Assembly (NCBI RefSeq): GCF_007115105.1
Contig: NZ_SULJ01000007.1
Coordinates: forward strand, 1 to 64,000
Reading direction: 5' to 3'
From: Clostridium sp. HBUAS56010
GTDB taxonomy: Bacteria; Bacillota; Clostridia; Lachnospirales; Lachnospiraceae
Length of the DNA: 64,000 nt
The notes under the pieces: model-generated
The model's input: only the letters and a program-made list of their open reading frames with translations
Told to the model about the DNA's origin: nothing
The model's database searches: none
Part shown: positions 1-7,615 of the stretch, piece by piece
Layout: each line of letters opens with the position of its first letter
Position numbering within the stretch: the stretch's first letter is position 1
Made by a program: the position numbers and the translations under genes

Positions 1-44
1 ATAGCCTGTTTTTGTGGTGATTCGTCACGCATTCTCTTTGACAT
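1..44 (-). CDS. 5' end of an unidentified gene, cut by the window edge
   Basis: An ATG at 44 (minus strand) opens a reading frame MSKRMRDESPQKQA that runs off the left edge. A GGAGG ribosome binding site lies 7-8 bases upstream, and a promoter-like pair (TTGTGT, 17 bp, TAAGAT) overlaps a large palindrome just upstream. A short charged N-terminus behind a palindromic operator is what an autoregulated TetR-type repressor would look like, but 14 residues cannot identify the family. Confidence 0.55.
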   Translation of the reverse strand, partial: MSKRMRDESPQKQA

Positions 45-51
45 TATAAAA

Positions 52-90
52 CCTCCAAACTGTTGTAATCATCTTACATCAGTTTGGAGG
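52..90. promoter_or_regulatory. 39-bp near-perfect palindrome over a promoter and RBS
   Basis: Arms of 17 bp (52-68 and 74-90) match with a single mismatch around a 5-bp centre. On the minus strand a TTGTGT box (94-99) and a TAAGAT box (71-76), 17 bp apart, put the -10 in the centre of the palindrome, and the right arm ends in the GGAGG of the partial gene. This is the geometry of a repressor operator. It could alternatively act as a terminator for the MFS gene upstream. Confidence 0.6.
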
Positions 91-188
91 TTTACACAAT
101 CTTTAGGATACTCCCATTTTTAAAAATAATGTACTTCATAGCGGCTACCTCCTTTAGCCACCGTAAGTTCTTTGAAATAACTTTTATA

Positions 189-1370
189 TTAGTTGATAGC
201 ATTCTTCGATTTTCTTTGAATAAAAACATTTATGATACAAACTCCAATACTGATAACACAAATTCCAATCCACTGTATATACGCATAGGATAAAGATGTT
301 ATCAAATTAGAAACAGACCCCATCAATAAATTACAAGCCATGTAGGCTGTTAATGCCCGACTTTCTTCTTTATCATGTGATGATAAAATAAATGTCTGAT
401 TTGTTATGTGCTGTGCTTGCATAGCTGCGTCTAGGATTACAATGCCAATCACTAAAAGAATTACTGCTCCGATTATGCTGTGAGAAGAAAAAAATGATGC
501 ACCCATTAAAACAAACCAAGAAATTCCTAATACCCACCACGCATACAGAAGAACCTTTTCCCCTAATCCTCTGTCAAACAAGGAACCAGCCTTTTTAGAA
601 GATAGAATTCCAGTTACTCCTGCCAAGCCAAATAAACCAATAGTGAAGCTATCAAAATAAAATGGTGTACCTGATAATAAAAATGTCAGTCCCGTCCAAA
701 GAAAATTAAAAACTAAGAAACTGCTCATTCCGGAAAGCATACGTTTCCTTAAATCCCTTTCATTACGAATTAAACGGATAACGGATAGCAGTAATTTAGA
801 ATACTGAATTCCCTCATTTGATTCATTTTGGGATTTGGGGAACAGGAAAAGCCCAACAGTAGAAATGATTAAGCATAACGCAATTACCAAATAAACCACA
901 CGCCATGAATAAAGTTCTGTTATACTTCCGCTAATCATTCTGGAAAGTAAAATACCTGATAATACCCCTCCCATGATAGAAGCGGTAACTTTTCCTTTTT
1001 TACCACTTTCCGTAATGCCACTTGCAAATGACAGAATCAACATATTAGCACAACTATAAAAACCGATTAACACCCCAGCCAAGAAAGCTATTTGTATGGA
1101 CGCCGAAAATGCCATTATAAGGTTGGCGAAGATACCAATCAATAAAAATATCTGTGCCAAGCTTCTTCTTTCATACTTGTCAGCCAGTGGAATAACCATA
1201 ACCTGTGCGATTCCATTGCCAAGAAAAGTCAAAGTCATAAAAATCCCCATTTGAGAAAGGCTTGAATGATACTCAGCAGCAAGTTCTGGCAATATGGGTT
1301 GAGCCGCATATAAGCTGGTAGTAATGATAAGGCATACTATGGATAAAAATGTTGTTTTTGTTCTGCTCAC
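189..1370 (-). CDS. MFS transporter (drug-efflux type)
   Basis: A 393-residue hydrophobic protein with about twelve membrane segments, as expected for a major facilitator superfamily exporter in the cytoplasmic membrane. The loop between helices 2 and 3 carries LADKYERRSL, a variant of the MFS motif A (G-x-L-a-D-r-x-G-r-r), and the N-terminal helix has QPILPELA. The start is GTG at 1368-1370 behind AGGAG. It is transcribed divergently from a MerR regulator 94 bp away, the usual arrangement of an inducible efflux pump and its sensor. The substrate cannot be told from sequence. Confidence 0.85.
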   Translation of the reverse strand: MSRTKTTFLSIVCLIITTSLYAAQPILPELAAEYHSSLSQMGIFMTLTFLGNGIAQVMVIPLADKYERRSLAQIFLLIGIFANLIMAFSASIQIAFLAGVLIGFYSCANMLILSFASGITESGKKGKVTASIMGGVLSGILLSRMISGSITELYSWRVVYLVIALCLIISTVGLFLFPKSQNESNEGIQYSKLLLSVIRLIRNERDLRKRMLSGMSSFLVFNFLWTGLTFLLSGTPFYFDSFTIGLFGLAGVTGILSSKKAGSLFDRGLGEKVLLYAWWVLGISWFVLMGASFFSSHSIIGAVILLVIGIVILDAAMQAQHITNQTFILSSHDKEESRALTAYMACNLLMGSVSNLITSLSYAYIQWIGICVISIGVCIINVFIQRKSKNAIN

Positions 1371-1464
1371 AATAAGTTAGCTCCTTTCTATTCTCCATCA
1401 TTGATGATATAATAAATGATAGATGCTAGACTTAGGTCCATGTCAATAGAAAAGGAGATACTTT
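1371..1464. promoter_or_regulatory. Divergent MFS/merR promoter region
   Basis: The 94-bp gap between the divergent MFS and MerR genes contains GACTTAGGTC (about 1430-1439), an imperfect dyad of the kind MerR proteins bind within elongated promoter spacers, followed by an AAAGGAG ribosome binding site for the regulator. No clean -35/-10 pair was assigned. Confidence 0.4.
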
Positions 1465-1818
1465 ATGGAATATTTAATCGGGGACATATCCAAAGAAACT
1501 GGCTTTGGTATCCACACACTACGTTTCTATGAAAAGAAGAACTTAATTTCTCCCCAAAGAGATTTTCGTAATCGAAGAATCTATTCAGAAAATGATTTAT
1601 TTCGACTAAAAATCATCAAAAATTTTAAAATCATCGGTACTTCATTGGAAGATATAGAGTTATATTTCCACTTCTTTGATAATGCCAATGAAGGAAAAGA
1701 GGAACGAAGAATATTTCTCTTAGCAGAAAAAAATAAAATCAATTCTCAAATTGAACATTTAAGAGCGGTAGAAAGCTTTATTGACAATATACTCATAAAA
1801 TGCCACCTTGTAGATTGA
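1465..1818 (+). CDS. MerR-family transcriptional regulator
   Basis: 117 residues. The N-terminal winged helix has the MerR hallmark TLRFYEKKNLI (about residues 18-29) and RIYSENDLFRL, followed by a short dimerisation helix. There is no long effector domain, so it belongs to the small MerR proteins. The nearest candidate target is the divergent MFS pump. The start ATG sits behind AAAGGAG. The convergent oxidoreductase gene ends 6 bp after its stop. Confidence 0.88.
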   Translation: MEYLIGDISKETGFGIHTLRFYEKKNLISPQRDFRNRRIYSENDLFRLKIIKNFKIIGTSLEDIELYFHFFDNANEGKEERRIFLLAEKNKINSQIEHLRAVESFIDNILIKCHLVD

Positions 1819-1823
1819 TATAT

Positions 1824-2849
1824 CTATTGAATATTTTGTAACTTTCGCTGCGCGGGGCATTTGTTGTTATCCGAATACCAAAAGCAATACTTACAATTAA
1901 AACATGGCTTGTAATCTGGATTCTTCATGCTTTCCATAATAAAATTTTTATCTGCTAAAAATGGTCTTCCATATGCAACAAGGTCACATACTTTGTTTTC
2001 CAATAAGAAATCACCTCGATTCATAGTTCGTATATCGCTTACTGCTATGATAGGAATGTTTATGTTCTTCTTCAAAAAAGAAGCTGTGTACACGGTTTGA
2101 TTGAACTCATAATCACTTGATAACTCCAAGCTTTTTAGGTGAGGAATACCGGAACATATGTGAATGAAATCCAAACCGCTCTCGACAAGCTCATTTATAA
2201 TCTCTAAATCTAAAATCAAGTCCCAACTGCATCCAAAACGAAAAGAAATCAAAAAATCATCTTTTAAGCTCTTCTTAATTCCTTCTATTATTTCTTTGAT
2301 TAGTCGCGCTCTGCTTAATACACTTCCTCCATACTGATCGCTTCTGCTATTTGCAATATCAGAAGTAATCATATTGAGGAAAAATCCATTTGCTCCATGG
2401 AGTTCAATTCCATCACAACCCGCTTCTTCACATATGAGAGCAGCTTTTATAAATTCCTCTCGAATCGTAACTATTTCACTTGTAGACAAGTCATTTATAC
2501 TTCCGCCTTTAAAATAGCTTATACTTGGATATGCTAATTGGGCAAAAAACTGAACCTTGTTTTCATGGCATTTCTGAACAATTTCTCTCAGATAATATTC
2601 ATGCAAATCTCTATCATATACACATGACCCTCCATCTATGGAATGCTTGTTACTTACCGCAAGAGATTGACTGATTATCAAGCCCATTCCACGGGAAGCA
2701 AAATCGGAATAGTGTGCTATCTGCTTTGCACTCATACTGCCATCATCATTTGCTTTAAGATGAAAGGGCACCATGGGAGCCATAACAATTCGATTTTTAA
2801 AAATCACACTGGTAATTTCAAATTTTTGTTTCGTATTAATCATTTCCAT
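1824..2849 (-). CDS. NADH:flavin oxidoreductase, old yellow enzyme family
   Basis: 341 residues forming a FMN-binding TIM barrel that reduces activated double bonds (enones, quinones, nitro compounds). Seen: FKNRIVMAPM near residue 20, the active-site region ELHGANGFFL (149-158) and NSRSDQYGGS (168-176). Residues 316-331 have CFNCKYC and a further Cys, resembling the iron-sulphur ligands of the 2,4-dienoyl-CoA reductase subgroup, but the protein stops there and lacks that subgroup's C-terminal flavodoxin-like domains. The start overlaps the end of the upstream hydrolase by 14 bp, so the two are co-translated; an ATG two codons in is an equally good start. The divergent HxlR gene is the likely regulator. 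Confidence 0.85.
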   Translation of the reverse strand: MEMINTKQKFEITSVIFKNRIVMAPMVPFHLKANDDGSMSAKQIAHYSDFASRGMGLIISQSLAVSNKHSIDGGSCVYDRDLHEYYLREIVQKCHENKVQFFAQLAYPSISYFKGGSINDLSTSEIVTIREEFIKAALICEEAGCDGIELHGANGFFLNMITSDIANSRSDQYGGSVLSRARLIKEIIEGIKKSLKDDFLISFRFGCSWDLILDLEIINELVESGLDFIHICSGIPHLKSLELSSDYEFNQTVYTASFLKKNINIPIIAVSDIRTMNRGDFLLENKVCDLVAYGRPFLADKNFIMESMKNPDYKPCFNCKYCFWYSDNNKCPAQRKLQNIQ

Positions 2850-3438
2850 TCCCTACCTGCTCCTGCTTATCTGCTATCATGTTGGTTACTATTTCATAGA
2901 TTTTTGGAAATTTTGAAAATCCATCGGTATCTAAGAAATGTCCTCCGGCAGAAAGTTGAAAAATTTTTGCTTCTAAGCTATCTGCTAATTCTTTACTAAA
3001 TTCAGTGGGAACAATTTCATCATTTATAGCAGTAACAACCACTCGTGAAGTCGTAGCATTAATTATTTTTTTATAATCAAATCCAGTACGAATGAAATCA
3101 TTAATCTCCGGTATATTTACTAATTTTTGATTGAACCCTGATACAAAAATAATTCCACCAATCTTAGGAAGTTCTTTTAAGGTTTCAAAATAGTCTAATA
3201 AAGCAATACACCCTAGACTATGTGCAATAAAAAAGGTGTTCTGGTCTAGTCTTTCTATACTTTCTGATAACTTACCGATCCATTCCTCCAATTTTGGTTC
3301 TGTAGGAGATGGCATATCAAGCACTTTAACTGATATTTTATTATCAGAAGTTAGTTTTTGTTTAAGCCAAGGAAACCAGTGCCTACTTGCAGAAGAATTA
3401 TATCCGTGTATCACATAGATGTTTTTTTTAGTTATCAT
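2836..3438 (-). CDS. Small serine alpha/beta hydrolase (RBBP9/YdeN family)
   Basis: 200 residues. It begins YVIHGYNSS, the oxyanion-loop HG of the family, and shows the nucleophile elbow AHSLG (Ser74), an acid in INDEIVP (Asp140) and the catalytic His in GGHFLD (His167), so a complete triad is visible. Family members are small cytoplasmic hydrolases of poorly defined substrate. It is the first gene of a two-gene unit with the old-yellow-enzyme gene, divergent from an HxlR regulator, which suggests a role in electrophile or quinone detoxification (inference). Confidence 0.85.
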   Translation of the reverse strand: MITKKNIYVIHGYNSSASRHWFPWLKQKLTSDNKISVKVLDMPSPTEPKLEEWIGKLSESIERLDQNTFFIAHSLGCIALLDYFETLKELPKIGGIIFVSGFNQKLVNIPEINDFIRTGFDYKKIINATTSRVVVTAINDEIVPTEFSKELADSLEAKIFQLSAGGHFLDTDGFSKFPKIYEIVTNMIADKQEQVGNGND

Positions 3439-3482
3439 AATTATCCTCCGAATTTGTTAAATATTGAATTTGCTTAAATTAT

Positions 3483-3510
3483 ATTGTAAAATACTACAAT
3501 AAACCAGTAT
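3483..3510. promoter_or_regulatory. Candidate HxlR operator dyads
   Basis: In the 113-bp divergent gap, ATTGTA-N6-TACAAT (3483-3500) overlaps ATACT-N10-AGTAT (3491-3510). The second resembles the TACT/AGTA dyad described for the HxlR-type repressor YodB. Its place between the divergent genes fits an operator that controls both. Confidence 0.45.
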
Positions 3511-3551
3511 GCACAATTTCGTATGATACTTACAGAAAGGATAGCAATAGT

Positions 3552-3896
3552 ATGGATACATTATGCCGGAGTACACAAGCTCCTTTTGAATATGCCTTAT
3601 CTATCGTAGATGGAAAATGGAAGTTAAAAATCATATATGAATTAGCCTGTACAAATACATTAAGATATGGTGAACTGAAAAGAAATATTTCAATAATCAC
3701 TCATAAAATGCTTACTACTCAATTGAAAGAACTTGAAAAAGATGGAATGATTGTCCGCAAAGAATTTTATCAAATCCCACCTAAAGTTGAATACTCTTTA
3801 AGCAAAAAAGGAATGTCGTTTGTTCCAATTTTAGAATCTTTATGTGATTGGGGAAAGTCTCATCAGATGATAGAAAAGGACGGAACAATACTATGA
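3552..3896 (+). CDS. HxlR-family redox-type transcriptional regulator
   Basis: 114 residues with the HxlR winged helix: DGKWKLKIIYEL, LRYGELKR, the recognition region ITHKMLTTQLKELEKDGMI and PPKVEYSLSKKG. A cysteine at residue 5 sits in the same N-terminal place as the redox-sensing Cys6 of YodB in Bacillus. The start ATG is preceded by AGAAAGG. It is divergent from the hydrolase/old-yellow-enzyme pair, paralleling YodB/HypR control of oxidoreductases by thiol stress (inference from family knowledge). Confidence 0.88.
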   Translation: MDTLCRSTQAPFEYALSIVDGKWKLKIIYELACTNTLRYGELKRNISIITHKMLTTQLKELEKDGMIVRKEFYQIPPKVEYSLSKKGMSFVPILESLCDWGKSHQMIEKDGTIL

Positions 3897-3914
3897 AATT
3901 GTTCCGCCTTAAAT
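3881..3914 (+). terminator. Possible terminator at the end of hxlR
   Basis: A 9-bp perfect stem CGGAACAAT/ATTGTTCCG (3881-3889, 3898-3906) includes the stop codon of the HxlR gene. The downstream sequence has only short T runs, so it is a weak candidate. Confidence 0.35.
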
Positions 3915-3920
3915 CATTTG

Positions 3921-4250
3921 TTATTTCACAATTTTCCAGTTCCCGTTTTTTTCCAGTACCAAATCAAATTGCGATATTTGAGTTGCCTTTGTTTGACTAT
4001 CGAGATACGTGACCGCCAGCGAAATCGTGACCTGATTCCCGTTTCTAAATATAGATAGAATTTATCAACTCCAAAAAGAAATAGATTTTCCCGGTTGTCT
4101 TTAATACGTTGTCATTCACATAATAAGACAGTTCTTTTGCCGTCCCGTTACTTCCTTTTGCTTTTGGCTTATCGCCGGATTTTACAGGTAAGCTGCAAAT
4201 GGTGGGGTTCTTTGTGATAACCATATTTCCAGAGCCAATCAAGGCGCATT
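3921..4250 (-). pseudogene. Remnant of a TcpC-like conjugative transposon protein
   Basis: Two minus-strand frames read as one protein tail. The first (4242 to about 4045) contains KELSYYVNDNVLKTTGK; after a frameshift near 4045-4050 the second reads VTISLAVTYLDSQTK and ends SQFDLVLEKNGNWKIVK at the stop (3921-3923). The pattern 'ELxYYVxDNxLK ... TKxTQxSQFDLxLxKxxxWKI' is, as I recall it, that of the C-terminal domain of TcpC/Orf13, the membrane protein of the Tn916-type conjugation machinery. The N-terminal two thirds are missing, so this is a decayed fragment and evidence of a former integrative element. The family call is by eye. Confidence 0.6.
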
Positions 4251-4404
4251 TATTTATAATATAATTTCTTTTTTACTGAATCGATCTTGCACACCGTTTA
4301 AGTGTAATCCCATTTTCCAATATCAAGAGTGTCATGATATTGAAAAAGTGCCAGCCATCCCACCTTGATATTTGTCCCTAATTTCCGTATCATAAACTAA
4401 GCCA
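4251..4404. other. Non-coding junction between two gene remnants
   Basis: No supportable gene. A short repeat of the word AATATCAAG/TGATATTG occurs around 4318-4342. The stretch separates two decayed genes and may hide a recombination joint. Confidence 0.4.
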
Positions 4405-5085
4405 CAGAAAACGATTTCATATAGAAACCAAGTTCAAACGATATTCGGAGAAAGCCATGGGGATCCTTCAAAAATATATGAACCGTTATGCCACCAATAT
4501 AAGACATAATGGAGAAGTTGCAAAGTACTTTCTGGAAGAAGAAAATGCCACCGGAACGATTATCCGCTGCAAACTGGCTGCCGGAATAGAGATGCTTTTT
4601 TTGATTATGTAAGAAAAGACCAGGTGATGGCAGATTTTGAAAAAGGGAATATTTTAGAGAACTTTTATTGCCTTCATTGCAGGGTAAAGGGGATCAGCCT
4701 GTTGTTGGATGGAGAAGGTGCGGATGGGGGTATTAGCCGGTATTTCAGGAATAAATCCATGACGTTCAAGATGCTGCAGGAAGAGATTGCAAAAGAGCAA
4801 CAGATATTTCTTACCTTTGGCAATGAACATTTATCTTCTGTTTTTCTGGAAATTGCTGAAAATCCGTTTTATTATGAGAACGAATATCTGCTCTTAAAAG
4901 CATTGGAGCTTATATGGCTCAGCAGCCACTGTATAAAGAAAGATAAAAAAGAGCAGGCGTAGAGAAATACGTTTACGAACCGGTATCGTTTGTTTGAAAA
5001 AGCTGTACGATATATGGAATTTCATATCAGTGATAATTTTACCATGGAAAAAATGTCAAAAGAAATGGGCATTAATTTAAAACAG
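4405..5085 (+). pseudogene. Degenerate AraC-family regulator
   Basis: Three pieces align as one regulator. The first frame runs to about 4600 (FKRYSEKAMGILQKYMNRY). A run of seven T (4596-4602) marks a frameshift, after which DYVRKDQVMADFEKGNI continues in the next frame. That frame meets an in-frame TAG (4960-4962) after KKEQA, then resumes RNTFTNRYRLFEKAVRYME and DNFTMEKMSKEMGIN, the start of an AraC helix-turn-helix, which then breaks off into a terminator-like hairpin. The second half of the DNA-binding domain is gone. It is very unlikely to be functional. Confidence 0.7.
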
Positions 5086-5130
5086 AGACTGGAAGCAGAT
5101 TTTATCTTTTGCTTCTGGTCTCTGTTTTTT
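5083..5130 (+). terminator. Rho-independent terminator fused to the broken AraC gene
   Basis: CAGAGACTGGAAGCA (5083-5097) pairs with TGCTTCTGGTCTCTG (5110-5124) with two mismatched or wobble pairs and is followed by six T. It directly abuts the truncated helix-turn-helix. Confidence 0.65.
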
Positions 5131-5273
5131 ATATCAATAAGTATATGGTTACAAGTCATGTACTTAATTGCCGTTTTGATGTATCCAATATTGGTTGATG
5201 ATGATTTTTTTACATGATAAAATATTCATAAAGTAATTGGGGTATTATGGAATAAAATATGGTTCATAACATG

Positions 5274-5316
5274 GGTTTCGGAGAATAGCAATCCCAAAGG
5301 AATGTTTCTCTGAACC
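5274..5316 (+). other. Leader hairpin upstream of the membrane gene pair
   Basis: GGTTTCGGAGAA (5274-5285) pairs with TTCTCTGAACC (5306-5316): eleven base pairs with one bulge and one G-U pair. There is no T tract, so it is not a plain terminator; a leader structure is possible. Confidence 0.3.
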
Positions 5317-5371
5317 TTCTTTGTTTATAGGTTTTAAGAAACTTATAAAAATGCAAGAAGGGTGTATAAAG

Positions 5372-5545
5372 ATGATAATAAGAATTCTTAATGTACTAAG
5401 ATTTTTGTTTTTAATACTATCATTTTTATGTTTTGGTTTGTATATGGGAGGTCGATTTGAGCGAAATGATTATGCGGCGGCTCAGGACAGGTTGTCTGAA
5501 AGTCTTATTACAAAAGAAAAAATGAAAAGGAAGATTTTAATATGA
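5372..5545 (+). CDS. Small single-span membrane protein of unknown function
   Basis: 57 residues from the ATG at 5372, which has AAGAAGG about ten bases upstream. An earlier in-frame start at 5321 has no such site. Residues about 5-25 (ILNVLRFLFLILSFLCFGLY) form one membrane helix, followed by a charged, probably cytoplasmic tail with RFERNDYAAAQDRLSES. Its stop overlaps the start of the next gene (ATGA at 5542-5545), so the two are translationally coupled. No family was recognised. Confidence 0.6.
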   Translation: MIIRILNVLRFLFLILSFLCFGLYMGGRFERNDYAAAQDRLSESLITKEKMKRKILI

Positions 5546-6243
5546 AAGAAAAAAGAAATTACACCATATTAACTATAATTATTGGAGCTATGGCAGGTTC
5601 CATTGCAAGCGTTTTGTTTTCTGTAAAATTCCCGGTTATATTAACTCAATTGACCCGTCTGATTTTGGGGAGCAATCCTCGTAATTTTTTAGATCCGTTA
5701 TACAATTGGAAAGTGGTGCTGCAGGGGTCCTTGACACTTTTTTTCAGGTCGATGTTTATCCTTGCAGGTATGATGATTGCCTTTAAGATTCTTTCTTTGA
5801 TTACCAGAAAAAAAGAGTTAAATATGAAAAAAACAGTTATAAATAATTTGATTGTTTTGGGCATTTCTCCGTTTGTTTTCGGTATTCTTAGTTTTTGTGG
5901 TCTCTATTTTTTCGGAATCATCAGTAAGTTTTTTGGGTATTCAGCTACCATGTTGGGAATGACGTTTCCTATTGCCATGGTTGGAGCGGTATTTGGTCTG
6001 TTTTTAGCCATTTTGATGCAATGCCAGAAAAGAAGCATCGTCATGGTATTTACGGGACTTATTATAGGCTGGGCATGCTCTTTATTATATTATTATTTAT
6101 TACTTATATTAGATGAGAGCCAGAGTATTCTGAGAATGCTGATTTCTTTATTAGGAATTCCTTTTATAATTTTATTGGTGGGAATTGCATTTGCTTTGAT
6201 AGAAAAACTGGCAGATATCCGCTTAAAAAAGGAAAATAAATAA
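5542..6243 (+). CDS. Polytopic membrane protein of unknown function
   Basis: 233 residues with about six hydrophobic segments (roughly residues 8-30, 60-85, 98-125, 135-160, 165-190 and 200-222) joined by short basic loops such as RKKELNMKK and QCQKRS. No catalytic motif or transporter signature was recognised. It overlaps the preceding small membrane gene by 4 bp and is followed by an AT-rich gap. It may be a two-component membrane unit with its neighbour. Confidence 0.65.
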   Translation: MKEKRNYTILTIIIGAMAGSIASVLFSVKFPVILTQLTRLILGSNPRNFLDPLYNWKVVLQGSLTLFFRSMFILAGMMIAFKILSLITRKKELNMKKTVINNLIVLGISPFVFGILSFCGLYFFGIISKFFGYSATMLGMTFPIAMVGAVFGLFLAILMQCQKRSIVMVFTGLIIGWACSLLYYYLLLILDESQSILRMLISLLGIPFIILLVGIAFALIEKLADIRLKKENK

Positions 6244-6570
6244 AAAAACCTGACTGTCTATAAATAAAAATAAAAAAAGCGGGGAGATATATGGACAGCA
6301 ATTCTATCAAATAAGCATTCCTGTATTGGAAGAGATTTTTAAAAATTTAAAAATGACATAGATCAATGCACTCAAATTGCACATGGAGTCAAGAACTGCT
6401 GTAATACCTTAACAGAAAGTTCCTGGGAAGGACAAGGTTCAATTCTTCTTAACACTCCCAACATTGACAACCTATGATGAATATAATAAAATAGGAAATA
6501 TAAGTAAGATATTTCCTATTTTATTGTAAGTTTCAGATGAATTAATACACCAGACAAAGGGGGCAGTGCC
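6244..6570. other. AT-rich intergenic region with a palindrome
   Basis: 327 bp without a supportable gene. Around 6340-6440 a broken frame reads DIDQCTQIAHGVKNC, which may be a gene scrap but was not recognised. The only clear structure is the 14-bp palindrome annotated at 6488-6522. Confidence 0.5.
6488..6522. terminator. 14-bp palindrome, probable bidirectional terminator
   Basis: AAAATAGGAAATAT (6488-6501) and ATATTTCCTATTTT (6509-6522) are exact reverse complements around a 7-base loop. A-rich and T-rich flanks suit termination on either strand, although the stem is AT-rich and weak. Confidence 0.5.
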
Positions 6571-7407
6571 ATGAATGATCAGAATACGGAACAGGAGTTA
6601 CTTCAATCTTTCTATAACGTAATCCCATACTTATCAAATTTATACGAAGAAGATGTGGCAGTAGGATTAACCGATACACAGAGATTTATTATGGTGGTGA
6701 ACGGAAACAGTTTAAAGTTTAATATTGAAGTTGGGGATCAGATTCCGGTAGGAGGTGCTGTCAGAGAGGCACTGATATCCGGCAGAGTGATAGTGAAAGA
6801 TGTTTCGGCAGACGTTTATGGGGTACCGTTTAAATCATATGCAGTCCCTATTTTAGGTGGAAACAGACAGGTCATTGGAGTGCTGACTCTTGGAAAAAGT
6901 CTGGAGAATAGAAATCAATTAATCGAGTTGATTGACAATCTTACCAATGGAATCAGCCAGATTACCGAATCTACGGACCGGGTATCATCTGGGATGGAAC
7001 AGCTAAAGAACATGAATGGGGAAATATCTGAGAATGTGACAGAGGCCAGCGCCAGTGCCAGGAATACAGATGGAATTGTAAATTTTGTTAAGGATATATC
7101 CACCCAGACAAACCTGCTTGGATTAAATGCTGCAATCGAAGCAGCAAGAGCAGGAGAAGCAGGGAGAGGTTTTACTGTAGTTGCGGGAGAGATAAGAAAG
7201 ATGTCTGCATCGACCAGTGATTCTATCAGCCAGATTGACACGGTTTTAAAAGATATCAATGCGTCCATTTCTACGATTAATAACCGAATCACAGAATCCA
7301 ATCAGATATTCATAGAGGAGACACAAGAGTTTAAGAATATTTTAGACTCCATTCATAAATTAAATGTTTCTGCAAAGAACCTGGAGAAATTAATGGAAAA
7401 ATTCTGA
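6571..7407 (+). CDS. Soluble chemoreceptor-like protein (short MCP)
   Basis: 278 residues with no membrane segment. Residues about 10-110 form an alpha/beta sensor module with [15 protein letters not shown] and [10 protein letters not shown], recalling small-ligand sensor folds. From about 120 the protein is coiled coil, and residues about 175-205 are the methyl-accepting hairpin tip ([20 protein letters not shown] and GRGF), where CheW/CheA bind. The signalling arms are much shorter than in a standard receptor. It is probably a cytoplasmic receptor for a metabolic signal. A terminator follows. An AGGGGGC-like site precedes the ATG. Confidence 0.85.
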   Translation: MNDQNTEQELLQSFYNVIPYLSNLYEEDVAVGLTDTQRFIMVVNGNSLKFNIEVGDQIPVGGAVREALISGRVIVKDVSADVYGVPFKSYAVPILGGNRQVIGVLTLGKSLENRNQLIELIDNLTNGISQITESTDRVSSGMEQLKNMNGEISENVTEASASARNTDGIVNFVKDISTQTNLLGLNAAIEAARAGEAGRGFTVVAGEIRKMSASTSDSISQIDTVLKDINASISTINNRITESNQIFIEETQEFKNILDSIHKLNVSAKNLEKLMEKF

Positions 7408-7444
7408 ATTAATAAAATGACAAAATAAATAACAAATGAGATAG

Positions 7445-7475
7445 AAAAAAAACCGGTCGACAGACCGGTTTTTTT
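7445..7475 (+). terminator. Rho-independent terminator
   Basis: AAACCGGTC (7450-7458) and GACCGGTTT (7463-7471) form a 9-bp stem on a GACA loop, followed by a T run to 7475, with A's on the other side, 40 bp after the chemoreceptor stop. Confidence 0.9.
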
Positions 7476-7615
7476 GTGATACAAAATCTTTTCAGATTAT
7501 GAGAATTGGCTGATTATGAAAACTGATATTTGGAAAAGCTATTCGTATATAATACGAAGAAAAAATGAAACAAAATATAACACACCATAAAATACAGAAA
7601 AAGTGGGGAGAAAAA

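Noticed and set aside
6340-6440. A possible gene scrap reading DIDQCTQIAHGVKNC
   Set aside because: It is too short and interrupted by stops; no family could be recognised.
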